Shown: in pieces, positions 35,781 to 43,967 of the stretch | Position numbering within the stretch: position 1 is the first letter of the stretch | How the letters are laid out: each line of letters begins with the position of its first letter | Source: UBA7359 sp038142205 | Lineage (GTDB): Bacteria; Pseudomonadota; Gammaproteobacteria; Eutrophobiales; Eutrophobiaceae | Direction of reading: 5' to 3' | DNA: 64,000 bases | Assembly: GCA_038142205.1 (NCBI GenBank) | Contig: JAYQJO010000001.1 | Span: 186,001 to 250,000, forward strand | Notes under the pieces: model-generated | What the model was told of the DNA's origin: nothing | Database searches by the model: none | Seen by the model: only the letters and a program-made list of their open reading frames with translations | Translations under genes and position numbers: made by a program

Positions 35781-37190
35781 ATGGATAATTTTCCTATATT
35801 TCTAAAACTTAAAGGTCGACCTTGTCTAGTCGTCGGCGGAGGTAATGTCTCAGCTCGTAAAACGCAACAATTACTGGCAGCTGAAGCAAAAGTTTTTATT
35901 GTTACGCCGGAAATTGAATCTTCATTAAATAAATTGAAACAGGAAAAGAAAATTCATCATTTAAACCAACATTATGATGAATCTTGTTTGGATAATATTG
36001 AGCTGGTTATTGCTGCTACAGATGATATGCAATTGAATAGTGAAGTAGCTAAGCATGCGAAAGCGAGACAAATTCTGGTTAATGTTGTTGATAATCCGAA
36101 TTTGGGCTCATTTATTATGCCTTCGGTTGTTGACCGTAGTCCGGTTATTGTCGCTGTTTCGACAGGCGGTGCTTCACCTATATTGGCAAGATTGCTACGT
36201 GCAAGGCTGGAAACACTGATTCCTTCAAGTTATGGAAAACTGGCAAGTTTAATTGCCCGTTTCAGAGATAAAGTAAAGCAACGTTTTCCTGATATAAAAC
36301 AACGTCGGTATTTTTGGGAACATGTTTTACAGGGCTCGGTCGCCGAGATGTTATATGCCGGTCAGGAAAAAAATGCATTGGCATTACTTGAAAAAAAACT
36401 GGATCAGGAATCATTGGATATTGAGTCCACTGGTGAGGTTTATCTGGTGGGCGGTGGTCCGGGCGATCCGGATTTACTGACGTTTCGTGCTTTAAGATTA
36501 ATGCAACAGGCAGATGTTGTACTTTATGATCGTCTGGTTGCTCCGGCCATTGTTGATTTAGTACGTAAAGATGCAGAAAGAATTTATGTTGGCAAACAGA
36601 GAAGTGAGCATACGCTACCGCAAGATCAAATTAACCAGTTATTAGTTGATCTGGCAAAACAGGGAAAGCGTGTATTAAGGCTAAAAGGTGGTGATCCTTT
36701 TATTTTTGGGCGTGGTGGTGAAGAAATTGATTTGTTATCTGAAAACAATATTCCCTTTCAGGTTGTGCCCGGGATTACGGCGGCCAGCGGTTGTGCTTCT
36801 TATGCAGGTATTCCATTGACGCATCGTGATTATGCGCAATCCTGTGTTTTTATCACCGGTCACCTTAAAGACGGAACGAGTAATTTAAACTGGTCGGCAT
36901 TGGTTCAACCGCAGCAAACAATTGCTGTTTACATGGGGACGCATGGACTGACTATATTAAGTCGTGAATTAATTAAACATGGTTTAGCAGAAACCACGCC
37001 TGCAGCAATTGTGCAACAAGCTACGACCAGCGAACAATGTGTTTATATTTCTACATTGAAAGAGTTACCGCTTATAGCCGAGAAGCATGAAGTAAAGCCA
37101 CCTAGCATGATTATTATCGGCGAAGTCGTTTCTCTTCATGAGAAATTAGCCTGGTTTACACCATCTGAAAAGACTATAGGAAAAAGCTGA
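35781..37190 (+). CDS. cysG: Siroheme synthase CysG
   Basis: The 469-residue trifunctional enzyme makes siroheme from uroporphyrinogen III. An N-terminal precorrin-2 dehydrogenase/ferrochelatase (NAD motif VVGGGNVSARK near residue 17) is followed by a C-terminal SAM uroporphyrinogen methyltransferase (VGGGPGDPDLLTFRAL, LKGGDPFIFGRGGEE, VVPGITAASGCASYAGIPLTHRD). The full length suggests the cell makes siroheme for sulfite or nitrite reductase. It stands alone between motA and a gap. Confidence 0.96.
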   Translation: MDNFPIFLKLKGRPCLVVGGGNVSARKTQQLLAAEAKVFIVTPEIESSLNKLKQEKKIHHLNQHYDESCLDNIELVIAATDDMQLNSEVAKHAKARQILVNVVDNPNLGSFIMPSVVDRSPVIVAVSTGGASPILARLLRARLETLIPSSYGKLASLIARFRDKVKQRFPDIKQRRYFWEHVLQGSVAEMLYAGQEKNALALLEKKLDQESLDIESTGEVYLVGGGPGDPDLLTFRALRLMQQADVVLYDRLVAPAIVDLVRKDAERIYVGKQRSEHTLPQDQINQLLVDLAKQGKRVLRLKGGDPFIFGRGGEEIDLLSENNIPFQVVPGITAASGCASYAGIPLTHRDYAQSCVFITGHLKDGTSNLNWSALVQPQQTIAVYMGTHGLTILSRELIKHGLAETTPAAIVQQATTSEQCVYISTLKELPLIAEKHEVKPPSMIIIGEVVSLHEKLAWFTPSEKTIGKS

Positions 37191-37274
37191 AATTAAATCT
37201 GATAAATCGATATCACGTTTTTAAAGTTCAATTGAATGTATCAGTACCATCGCCCCTATTGTTATCGATTTCCA

Positions 37275-37400
37275 TTATTTTATCTGATGCAATAAGTCCA
37301 GGCAGGATTTGAGTCGTTGCATTGTAAATCGCGAGTTCAATAACAAGGTCATTCTATGAGAAGCAATACGTGTCATTTCAGACATATCACGGTGTACCAT
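37275..37400 (-). CDS. Possible 41-residue small protein
   Basis: A short frame begins at an ATG at 37400 on the minus strand with GGAG eight bases upstream and ends with TAA at 37275. The peptide (starts MVHRDMSEMTRIASHRM) is basic and has no hydrophobic segment or known motif. It lies in the 265-base gap between cysG and msrB, which shows nothing else. Good ribosome-binding spacing is the only support, so it is a candidate only. Confidence 0.3.
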   Translation of the reverse strand: MVHRDMSEMTRIASHRMTLLLNSRFTMQRLKSCLDLLHQIK

Positions 37401-37455
37401 TTTTATACTCCGCTAGATTATTTATAGCATTGCTATTATTTCAAGTGAATAAAAT

Positions 37456-37836
37456 TTAATTTTTTTCTAATTTCAAGGAAACTGAATTTATACAATAGCG
37501 CAAGCCTGTGGGTTGTGGTCCGTCTTCAAATACGTGGCCCAGATGTGCACCACACTTGTTACACATGACCTCTACTCTCTGCATACCGAGGCTTGTGTCA
37601 GATTCTGTTTTTATCGATGACTCCATGGGCTCCCAGAAACTGGGCCAGCCGGAACCGGAATCGTACTTTGTTTCTGAACTGAATAATTCATTTTCACAAC
37701 AACTGCACAGATATGTGCCTTTGTCTTTGCAATCATAATATTTCCCGGTAAACGCTCTTTCGGTGCCTTTTTTTCGGCAAATATTAAATTGTTCAGTGGT
37801 TAATTCTTCTCGCCATTGCTGTTCTGATTTATTCAT
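37456..37836 (-). CDS. msrB: Peptide-methionine (R)-S-oxide reductase
   Basis: The 126-residue enzyme repairs oxidised methionine. The zinc-binding pairs (CSCCENELF and CNKCGAHLGHVF), GSGWPSFWEP and the catalytic Cys in LRYCINSVSL are all visible. It is 14 bases downstream of the gene for a secreted LPPGLAK protein on the same strand, which may share a transcript. Confidence 0.97.
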   Translation of the reverse strand: MNKSEQQWREELTTEQFNICRKKGTERAFTGKYYDCKDKGTYLCSCCENELFSSETKYDSGSGWPSFWEPMESSIKTESDTSLGMQRVEVMCNKCGAHLGHVFEDGPQPTGLRYCINSVSLKLEKN

Positions 37837-37850
37837 TTATTGAAACCCTG

Positions 37851-38321
37851 TTAATTTCCTGTAACGACATCTTTTAATATATCAACAATTTTCCCGGTCG
37901 TTTTTTCAACTAATACTACAGCATTATCAACTATTGTTCTTTCAAGCCCTTCAACAGGATCAGGTAGTTTGGCATTTAGATCTTCGGGTAAATCACGTTT
38001 AGCTAAGCCGGGAGGTAAGGTACCGTTTTTTTCCAGTTGCTTAGCTAGACCAGGAGGCAGTTTTTCTTTTTTAGCTAATCCTGGAGGTAATTCTTTATTC
38101 TTTTTATTTTTAGTTTTCTTGTTTTTATCTTCAGATTGAGAGGATTCTGTTTTGGCATTTTTGAAATACTTTTCTATTATTTGTTTTTCTAACTCTGAAA
38201 ACCCACCTTCAATGGCTTTGTCCAGAACAGCTTTAGTAACGTTAGAATCAGCATAAGTTGGAAACGATAAAGATAATAAGCTGATGATACTAAAAACTAT
38301 AATTAATATTGATTTATGCAC
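37851..38321 (-). CDS. Secreted protein with LPPGLAK repeats (CigR/RcnB-like)
   Basis: The 156-residue protein has a signal peptide (IVFSIISLLSLSFPTYA), a lysine-rich linker, then three copies of LPPGLAK with one irregular copy (DLPEDLNAKLPDP). The repeat pattern matches the CigR/RcnB-type family found in secreted or periplasmic proteins of unclear function, in some species linked to virulence control or metal homeostasis. It is oriented towards msrB. A ribosome-binding sequence (AAGGAGAAG) precedes the start. Confidence 0.7.
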   Translation of the reverse strand: MHKSILIIVFSIISLLSLSFPTYADSNVTKAVLDKAIEGGFSELEKQIIEKYFKNAKTESSQSEDKNKKTKNKKNKELPPGLAKKEKLPPGLAKQLEKNGTLPPGLAKRDLPEDLNAKLPDPVEGLERTIVDNAVVLVEKTTGKIVDILKDVVTGN

Positions 38322-38422
38322 GATAACTTCTCCTTATTTTTATTATTTTAGTTATTATTTTTGTTTCTAAGTTTAACGCATTGGATAAATTACAGTGTGA
38401 CAGGATTCATAATACTTGAAAG

Positions 38423-38455
38423 TTCTCTTTAAGTACTCTATTCTTGCAAAGAGAA
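38423..38455. promoter_or_regulatory. Inverted repeat upstream of lexA
   Basis: TTCTCTTT at 38423-38430 and AAAGAGAA at 38448-38455 form an inverted repeat with a 17-base spacer just before the lexA ribosome-binding site. It is not the CTGT-N8-ACAG SOS box of E. coli, which I do not find here. It may be the operator of this divergent LexA or only a hairpin. Confidence 0.35.
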
Positions 38456-38472
38456 TATAAGGAGAACCTTTA

Positions 38473-39066
38473 ATGCTGACAGGTTTAGAAGAAAAAATTT
38501 TGCAATGTATTACCCGTTACATTACGCAAAACGGTCATGCACCGACATTGGTCGAGATAGGGCAACTACTTGATATCAAATCGAAAGGGACTATTCATCG
38601 TTATGTTGAGTCTTTAGTGAAAAAGGGACATTTACAAAGAGATGGTCGCAGTTGGCGTGGTCTACGTCTAACAGGTGAACAAAGCCGCCGTTTATTGGTC
38701 CTGCCATTTGCAGGACGGATTGCTGCGGGTAAACCTATCGAAGCAATCCCCGAGCAACTGGAAATTAATTTTTCCGATATGTTATTAGGTGAAGATCGAT
38801 ACGTACTGGAGGTAAAAGGCGATTCAATGGTGGAAGCGGGGATCCTCGACAGAGATCTTGTTATTGTTCGTCACGCTGAAACGGCAAACAATGGCGATAT
38901 TGTCGTTGCATTAATTGATAATGATGAAACAACATTAAAGAAATTACGAAAGCATGGCGATCGCGTTGAATTAATACCAGCAAATCACACAATGGTGCCA
39001 ATGATTTATCCTGCTGATCGTGTACATATACAGGGTATTGTTGTCGGTCAGGTCAGATCCTATTAA
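38473..39066 (+). CDS. lexA: LexA repressor, atypical DNA-binding domain
   Basis: The 197-residue protein has an N-terminal winged helix (GHAPTLVEIGQLLDIKSKGTIHRYVESLVKKG) and a C-terminal autoprotease. The cleavage site FAG is in LPFAGRIAAG, the catalytic Ser in KGDSMVEAG and the Lys in ETTLKKL. The recognition helix differs from E. coli LexA and resembles the LexA2-like group. Cleavage after RecA activation should induce its own regulon. No canonical SOS box lies upstream, consistent with a different operator. Confidence 0.9.
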   Translation: MLTGLEEKILQCITRYITQNGHAPTLVEIGQLLDIKSKGTIHRYVESLVKKGHLQRDGRSWRGLRLTGEQSRRLLVLPFAGRIAAGKPIEAIPEQLEINFSDMLLGEDRYVLEVKGDSMVEAGILDRDLVIVRHAETANNGDIVVALIDNDETTLKKLRKHGDRVELIPANHTMVPMIYPADRVHIQGIVVGQVRSY

Positions 39067-39198
39067 ATAAATATAATTCAAGAAGTTTACGAGTAGGGAC
39101 TTTGTTCACTGGCTAGGGATATAGTGTATGGGCGCGTTTATACCAATCAGTAGGCGATGTAGGGAACATATTCTCGAAGAGAAAAGAACAATCATGAG

Positions 39199-39453
39199 TT
39201 AAATACCCATATTGCTTAAAGTAACCATAATATCATTCAATATTGCTGTTGCTCTTGGGTGCTCTGTTTCGAAATGTTCAATAGAGGATTTGATATTGTT
39301 GATAACGTCATCTTTTTCTTCTTCAATATTATCCAGACTTTCTATTTCTTTTATTAGCTTATTAATATGTTCTTTGGTGGCATCATCGCTTACAGATAAT
39401 TTATCCAATTCATTCTTAAGAGAAAATATCTTTTCATGAAGTTTCTCATGCAT
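39199..39453 (-). CDS. DUF4404-family small helical protein
   Basis: The 84-residue protein is predicted all-helical (MHEKLHEKIFSLKNELDKL, then HFETEHPRATAILNDIMVTLSNMGI). The C-terminal HPRxTAILNDIM pattern fits DUF4404. The function is unknown. It is convergent with lexA after a 130-base gap with no supported gene. Confidence 0.75.
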   Translation of the reverse strand: MHEKLHEKIFSLKNELDKLSVSDDATKEHINKLIKEIESLDNIEEEKDDVINNIKSSIEHFETEHPRATAILNDIMVTLSNMGI

Positions 39454-39494
39454 AATACTTGACCTTTATTGAAGACGAACACTGACTAATTAGG

Positions 39495-39896
39495 ATGAAC
39501 TGTTTTAGTAAAAATTACAATTTTATCTCTATAATCTTTTTCTTTTTAAATATAAACATAGCGATAGCAGATCAATGCCCGTCTGCTGAAACTGTTAAAG
39601 AAAGAAAAATATCAAGGGAATATGATTGGTCAATTGATGAAAGGCAAACGCTTGAAGATGTGCTTGCTGTAGAAAAGCTATATTCTGTCAGAATCAAAAA
39701 TCGCGGTGAATTTGTTGCTTGTTATTACACGAGTAATAATCGTTCGCTGAGACTTGATGGTACAGGGATAGAAGAAAACTGTACTATTAATAAAAAATCA
39801 GGTGACTGGATTGAGTCAGAAAATGGAGAGCAAGTTTGTAAGGAACCCGATTTGAGTCAATGTATCTATGAAATGCATTGCGAGAAAGTCGAATAA
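39495..39896 (+). CDS. Hypothetical secreted protein
   Basis: The 133-residue protein has a hydrophobic N-terminal signal (FISIIFFFLNINIAIA) and a small mature domain with six cysteines, two near the start and end, consistent with disulfides in the periplasm. Segments WSIDERQTLEDVLAVEKLYSVRI and ACYYTSNNRSLRL suggest a beta-rich fold. I do not recognise the family. It faces the same way as the two genes that follow. Confidence 0.6.
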   Translation: MNCFSKNYNFISIIFFFLNINIAIADQCPSAETVKERKISREYDWSIDERQTLEDVLAVEKLYSVRIKNRGEFVACYYTSNNRSLRLDGTGIEENCTINKKSGDWIESENGEQVCKEPDLSQCIYEMHCEKVE

Positions 39897-39989
39897 GATC
39901 AGTTTTCAGATTTTTAATAAAAACATCATTATTGAAAATCAATAGAATAGTGCTACTATCTTCGAATAGATTTTTATGGAGGGGTTTCC

Positions 39990-40229
39990 ATGATTTTTGG
40001 TAGTAAGTCTGACAGTGGTCAAGAAGAAAAAATAGAAAAACTGGAAAAGCAGGTTCGCATTATGCGTGCAGCTCTTGAGTTTTATGCCGACGTAAAAAAT
40101 TGGGAAGAAGGTCATAAATATCGTGATGAAGATAATGCAACGATATTTACAGATGGTTCCGAGTCGGGTGCAACAGTTGATAAGGGCAGTAAAGCTTATA
40201 GGGCACTACAAGCCTGTGATAAATCATAA
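39990..40229 (+). CDS. Small coiled-coil protein with phage-like LEFYAD motif
   Basis: The 79-residue protein starts after a GGAGGGG ribosome-binding sequence. A short coiled coil (QEEKIEKLEKQVRIMRAALEFYAD) is followed by a C-terminal segment with GSKAYRALQ. The ALEFYAD...W...A..AL pattern is common in small phage-encoded proteins, by memory. No other phage gene is nearby, so it may be a stray domestic copy. Confidence 0.6.
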   Translation: MIFGSKSDSGQEEKIEKLEKQVRIMRAALEFYADVKNWEEGHKYRDEDNATIFTDGSESGATVDKGSKAYRALQACDKS

Positions 40230-40254
40230 ATACATTTTTTAACTACCTATTTTT

Positions 40255-40276
40255 ACCCGAGATGAGCTTCTCGGGT
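40255..40276. terminator. Weak hairpin after the coiled-coil gene
   Basis: ACCCGAG and CTCGGGT form a seven-base stem with an eight-base loop 26 bases after the previous stop. No T-run follows it directly, so it is a weak or factor-dependent terminator, or only an RNA hairpin. Confidence 0.4.
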
Positions 40277-40356
40277 GAGTTCTTATATAAATTTATTTTT
40301 TTTACATACAACAGCCTTTGTTTTATCTCTTCAACTAAACCTAAATTAATTGTCCT

Positions 40357-41424
40357 ATGTCTGATACCTCTTCAAAAATAGAAGCAAAGACATTACCGGT
40401 CGATTACGAATTACAGTGTTACACCATAAAAAGCATACTAGGCCAAGGTGGTTTTGGTGTGACATACCTTGCTCTAGATAATAACCTCGAACGAGAAGTG
40501 GCGATTAAAGAATTCATGCCGCGTGAGATTGCCGGGCGAAAAAATGATTACACCATAGAGCCGCTTACGGAAGAACTCACTGAAAAACTGGAATGGGGTC
40601 TGGAGCGTTTTATAAGGGAAGCAAGAACGCTTTCAAAATTTAATCATGACAACATTGTTCGGGTCTACTCTGTCTTTAAGGAAAATAACACTGCCTATAT
40701 GGTGATGAGTTATGAGCATGGTATGAGCTTTCACGAAAAACTCCTCAAAGATGGCAGACCTAATGAAGAAGAACTAATACGTATATTGTTTGATTTAACT
40801 GCTGGCCTGGAAGTTTTACATGAAGCACGTTTTATCCATCGCGATATAAAACCAGGCAATATTTTTATACGAGAAGATGGCACTGCTGTATTACTGGATT
40901 TTGGTTCTGCTCGCCAGGCTATCGGTGAAGAAACCATGACTTTAACAAAAGTTGTTACGCCCGGTTATGCGCCTTTTGAGCAATATTACAGTCGCAGCGA
41001 TATGCAAGGACCGTGGACGGATATCTATTCTCTCGGTGCAACCTGTTACAAGGCGATTACCGGTGAACCGCCAATGGATTCTACATTTCGTAACCGTTAT
41101 ACAGGGGAAGAAGCGATTAATGAAATCTGGAAAGATTTGGATAAATACAATGAAGAATATTCGACTTTCTTTTTACGTGCGATTGAACATTCTTTAAGAA
41201 GTAATCATAAAGAAAGACCACAAACTGTTAGAGAATGGCGAGCTATGTTGGAAGATCCGAGTGTATCAACACAAACACAATGGCGTATGGCTGCTACCAG
41301 TTACAATAAAAAAATGAATATGAGTGAAGAAAAAGAGGATAAACATAATAATTATTTAGTATTTGCGGTTGGCTTTGCCATTATTTTTGCGATTCTTGTA
41401 TACGTGTTTGCTACGCATTTTTGA
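40357..41424 (+). CDS. Membrane-anchored Ser/Thr protein kinase
   Basis: The 355-residue kinase has all catalytic features: the glycine loop GQGGFGVTYLA, ATP-lysine K51 (VAIKEF), HRDIKPGN with catalytic D163 and DFGSARQ at 181. A single C-terminal membrane helix (FAVGFAIIFAILVYVFATHF) anchors it with the kinase domain in the cytoplasm. No extracellular sensor follows. It is clearly paralogous to the soluble kinase at 55697-56638. Targets are unknown. Confidence 0.93.
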   Translation: MSDTSSKIEAKTLPVDYELQCYTIKSILGQGGFGVTYLALDNNLEREVAIKEFMPREIAGRKNDYTIEPLTEELTEKLEWGLERFIREARTLSKFNHDNIVRVYSVFKENNTAYMVMSYEHGMSFHEKLLKDGRPNEEELIRILFDLTAGLEVLHEARFIHRDIKPGNIFIREDGTAVLLDFGSARQAIGEETMTLTKVVTPGYAPFEQYYSRSDMQGPWTDIYSLGATCYKAITGEPPMDSTFRNRYTGEEAINEIWKDLDKYNEEYSTFFLRAIEHSLRSNHKERPQTVREWRAMLEDPSVSTQTQWRMAATSYNKKMNMSEEKEDKHNNYLVFAVGFAIIFAILVYVFATHF

Positions 41425-41453
41425 TTACTAAGTATTTCCAGACGGACATAAAA

Positions 41454-41513
41454 AAAGCCTGGAGACTCATAACACGCATGGGGGGAGGAGGGTTATGTGT
41501 TTCTCCAAGCTTT
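41454..41513 (+). ncRNA. Structured RNA candidate with purine-rich loop
   Basis: A long imperfect hairpin can form. AAAGC (41454-41458) pairs with GCTTT (41509-41513), TGGAGA (41460-41465) with TCTCCA (41502-41507) and CATAAC (41468-41473) with GTTATG (41492-41497). The 18-base apical loop is purine-rich, with GGGGGGAGGAGG. An AGGAGG then occurs at 41531-41536, two bases before an ATG (41539) that opens a 25-codon frame; the spacing is too short for good initiation. The element lies in a 264-base gap after the kinase gene. It may be a small RNA or a leader; repeated GGA motifs resemble CsrA-binding sites. Confidence 0.45.
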
Positions 41514-41627
41514 GCTCACAATCATCAATAAGGAGGATATGTTTATTAAGCTAGTGATTAAAATTCTAGTACAGAAGATTAGAACCTGCTGTGATGAATC
41601 TCACACTTTGCTTTGAATTGAGCACAT

Positions 41628-41647
41628 CTGTCACTTTTTTGTGACAG
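41628..41647. repeat. Perfect inverted repeat with T6 centre
   Basis: CTGTCAC-TTTTTT-GTGACAG is a perfect seven-base inverted repeat with six T residues in the loop, about 40 bases from the end of the antiporter gene. It is neither a classical terminator nor a classical SOS box (spacing 12 instead of 8). It may be a protein-binding site or mark the convergent ends of two transcripts. Confidence 0.45.
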
Positions 41648-41688
41648 TAATCACGGAAAACTCTGTTAAAAGAGATTTTAAGCTTTAT

Positions 41689-43488
41689 CTATGCTGTTTC
41701 TGTTTCGATTATACCTGTAATTGTCCAACCTGATTCTGGCTTCATTTTTCCATTTGTGACGAAAATATGTAGGCGATGTTTGTTATCGACGGCAAATAAA
41801 GGTATAGCTCTTTCACCGTATTTTTCTTGATACTGTTCAAAAGTGAATTCATCGCTTAATTGCGTACTTTTTAATTCAGCACCTTTACGCAAGCGATAGG
41901 CCAGATTTCCATAATCTATGTTTTCGCCAAAAAGTTCATAGCCTCTATGGCGGGTTGAAACGAGGTGTTTTTCAGAGATATGTTTTTCTCGTGTGGTTTT
42001 TAATTCATAAACATTATTAACGCCAAATTCAGATTTAAAACGTAAACAGGCCAGCGTATCAAGGCTGCCACGGCCTGATATAGCAAGCATTTTTCCTAAA
42101 CCTAATAAATTAAGATGTCTATCAGCATGTTCCGATATCGGGTTGCCATAATACGTCTCAAGACCTTCCATACGAGCCAGACTGGTGTTTTCCCAGGTAC
42201 TGTCTGTGAGGACGACTTTAAACCCCTGTGTTTGTAGTTCTTTCCCTATTGCTCGTCCAACATTGCCCGCGCCAATGATTAATATTCCTGTCGGTAATGG
42301 CTCACGGACTTTAAGTAGTTTAGCGATATATTTTGCTGTCGCACTTTGGATAATGACGGTGCCAATGATGATCAAAAATGTTAAAGGGACAAGTAATGCG
42401 GCTTCTGTATAACCTGCATTTTCCAAGCGCAAAGCAAATAATGCGGATACTGCTGCAGCAACAATACCGCGTGGTCCTATCCATGAAATCATTAGCTTTT
42501 CATTAAAGGACAAGTCAGAACCAATCGAAGAGACAAAGACAGATATCGGTCTTGCGATTAGCATAGTGATCGCGAGAATGCCTAATGCAGGCCAGCCTAT
42601 TTGAGTAATCTGATAGAGTTCAATCCGTGCTGCGAGAATAATAAATAAACCAGAAATTAATAACAGACTCAGGCTTTCTTTAAAGTCGAGTATGTCATCA
42701 ATATCCATCTCTTTCATATTTGCCATCGTCATACCCATGACAGTAACAGCGAGTAAGCCAGACTCATGTTCGATTGAATCAGACAAAACAAATACAGCAG
42801 CGACAGATACGAGCGTTAAAACGTTTCGTAAATATTGTGGTACGAATTGTTTACGCAAAAGTTCTCCAAGTAACCAGCCAGTGATAAAGCCAATTGAAAA
42901 ACCAATTAATATAATTTTGCCAAAGGTTAAAACAATCGAACCAATTGCATTATGTTGTTGTCCAGAAATAATAAACTCGAAAACAAGTACGGCGAGTAAT
43001 GCACCCAGTGGATCAATAGTAATACCTTCCCAACGTAATACATTAGCAATTTTGGCATTAGGGCGAACCGTTCTTAACATGGGGATAATAACCGTTGGCC
43101 CTGTCACAATAACAACGGCACCGAACAGGAAAGCGAGCTCAAAAGGAAAGTTAATTAAATAATGTGTACTGTAAGCAATAATTAACCATGTAATTAAAGC
43201 GCCAATCGAGATCAGGTTGCGTACTGTTTTACCATGTCCACGAATATCTTCGAATTTTAGGGTCAGGCTACCTTCAAACAAGATAACGGCAACAGACAGG
43301 GAAACAAAGGGAAATAATAAATCACCAAATAAATTGTCCGGTTCAACTAAGCCAAGTACCGGGCCAACGATAATGCCGATAATTAATAAAAACAGAATTG
43401 CGGGCAATCTCGCCCACCAGGCTAGCCACTGACAGGCTATACCTATGACGCCAATGGTAGCGATAGAGATTAATATATTATGATCCAT
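41689..43488 (-). CDS. CPA1-family cation/proton antiporter with TrkA-N domain
   Basis: The 599-residue protein has about twelve membrane segments of the sodium/proton exchanger family (LPAILFLLIIGIIVGPVLG, ILFEGSLTLKFED, VIVTGPTVIIPML) and a C-terminal nucleotide-binding RCK/TrkA-N domain (ILIIGAGNVGRAIGKEL near residue 400). It likely exchanges sodium or potassium for protons with control by NAD(H) or a related ligand. The end of the protein has an extra small beta domain. Sodium export would fit a sodium-driven motor, an inference. Confidence 0.9.
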   Translation of the reverse strand: MDHNILISIATIGVIGIACQWLAWWARLPAILFLLIIGIIVGPVLGLVEPDNLFGDLLFPFVSLSVAVILFEGSLTLKFEDIRGHGKTVRNLISIGALITWLIIAYSTHYLINFPFELAFLFGAVVIVTGPTVIIPMLRTVRPNAKIANVLRWEGITIDPLGALLAVLVFEFIISGQQHNAIGSIVLTFGKIILIGFSIGFITGWLLGELLRKQFVPQYLRNVLTLVSVAAVFVLSDSIEHESGLLAVTVMGMTMANMKEMDIDDILDFKESLSLLLISGLFIILAARIELYQITQIGWPALGILAITMLIARPISVFVSSIGSDLSFNEKLMISWIGPRGIVAAAVSALFALRLENAGYTEAALLVPLTFLIIIGTVIIQSATAKYIAKLLKVREPLPTGILIIGAGNVGRAIGKELQTQGFKVVLTDSTWENTSLARMEGLETYYGNPISEHADRHLNLLGLGKMLAISGRGSLDTLACLRFKSEFGVNNVYELKTTREKHISEKHLVSTRHRGYELFGENIDYGNLAYRLRKGAELKSTQLSDEFTFEQYQEKYGERAIPLFAVDNKHRLHIFVTNGKMKPESGWTITGIIETETA

Positions 43489-43526
43489 TAAATAATTCTC
43501 TATTTAGCTTATTAAAATAATCGGTT

Positions 43527-43952
43527 CTATTCAGGTGAGTTGCTAGTATGCTCGTAACAGGGAGGGTAGTTGATATACATTGCGACAAATTTCCCTGCAA
43601 TTTTATTCAGGTATTGTTTTTGAATGGAGTAGGCTTCTCGCTCTCGTTGGGCGTAGCGATCACAATCCATTTTTGGATATTTGCCACTGATATCTTGCAA
43701 ATAATGAACAAGTTCATGAACAACAACGCTTCGAGTAAAAGCATCCGTATTTCCCTCAAGTCGTTCATCCAGATAAATTGTGCCGTTATTGTTATACCAC
43801 GCTACAGCATCACATTTTTGATTTCCATTACATGCTATATCGACAAAAAACGAATGCGGTTTAAAAAGAATTTCAGGGGCTTCTCCAGGATGGTTATAGC
43901 TGGACAGGTTAACGGTCCAGCTCAGTAAAACAGCGAGAAGCTTGGCTTCCAT
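43527..43952 (-). CDS. Small exported protein with HExxH-like motif (DUF6647-like)
   Basis: The 141-residue protein has a hydrophobic N-terminus (LLAVLLSWTVNLS) and a metallopeptidase-like HELVHYLQ segment preceded by TRSVVVHE, with Tyr and Glu residues further on (CDRYAQREREAYSIQ). Paired cysteines (CNGNQKC, CDRY, PPCYE) fit periplasmic disulfides. The family is known by number only. It is 15 bases downstream of fabB on the same strand but has no clear link to lipid synthesis. Confidence 0.65.
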   Translation of the reverse strand: MEAKLLAVLLSWTVNLSSYNHPGEAPEILFKPHSFFVDIACNGNQKCDAVAWYNNNGTIYLDERLEGNTDAFTRSVVVHELVHYLQDISGKYPKMDCDRYAQREREAYSIQKQYLNKIAGKFVAMYINYPPCYEHTSNSPE

Positions 43953-43967
43953 TACTTCAAATTAGAA

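Noticed and set aside
39128..39202. A 24-residue frame between lexA and the DUF4404 gene
   Set aside because: There is no convincing ribosome-binding site and no recognisable motif, and it overlaps the end of the convergent gene.
41539..41616. A 25-residue frame after AGGAGG
   Set aside because: The ribosome-binding sequence is only two bases from the ATG and the peptide has no family features; left inside the structured-RNA description.
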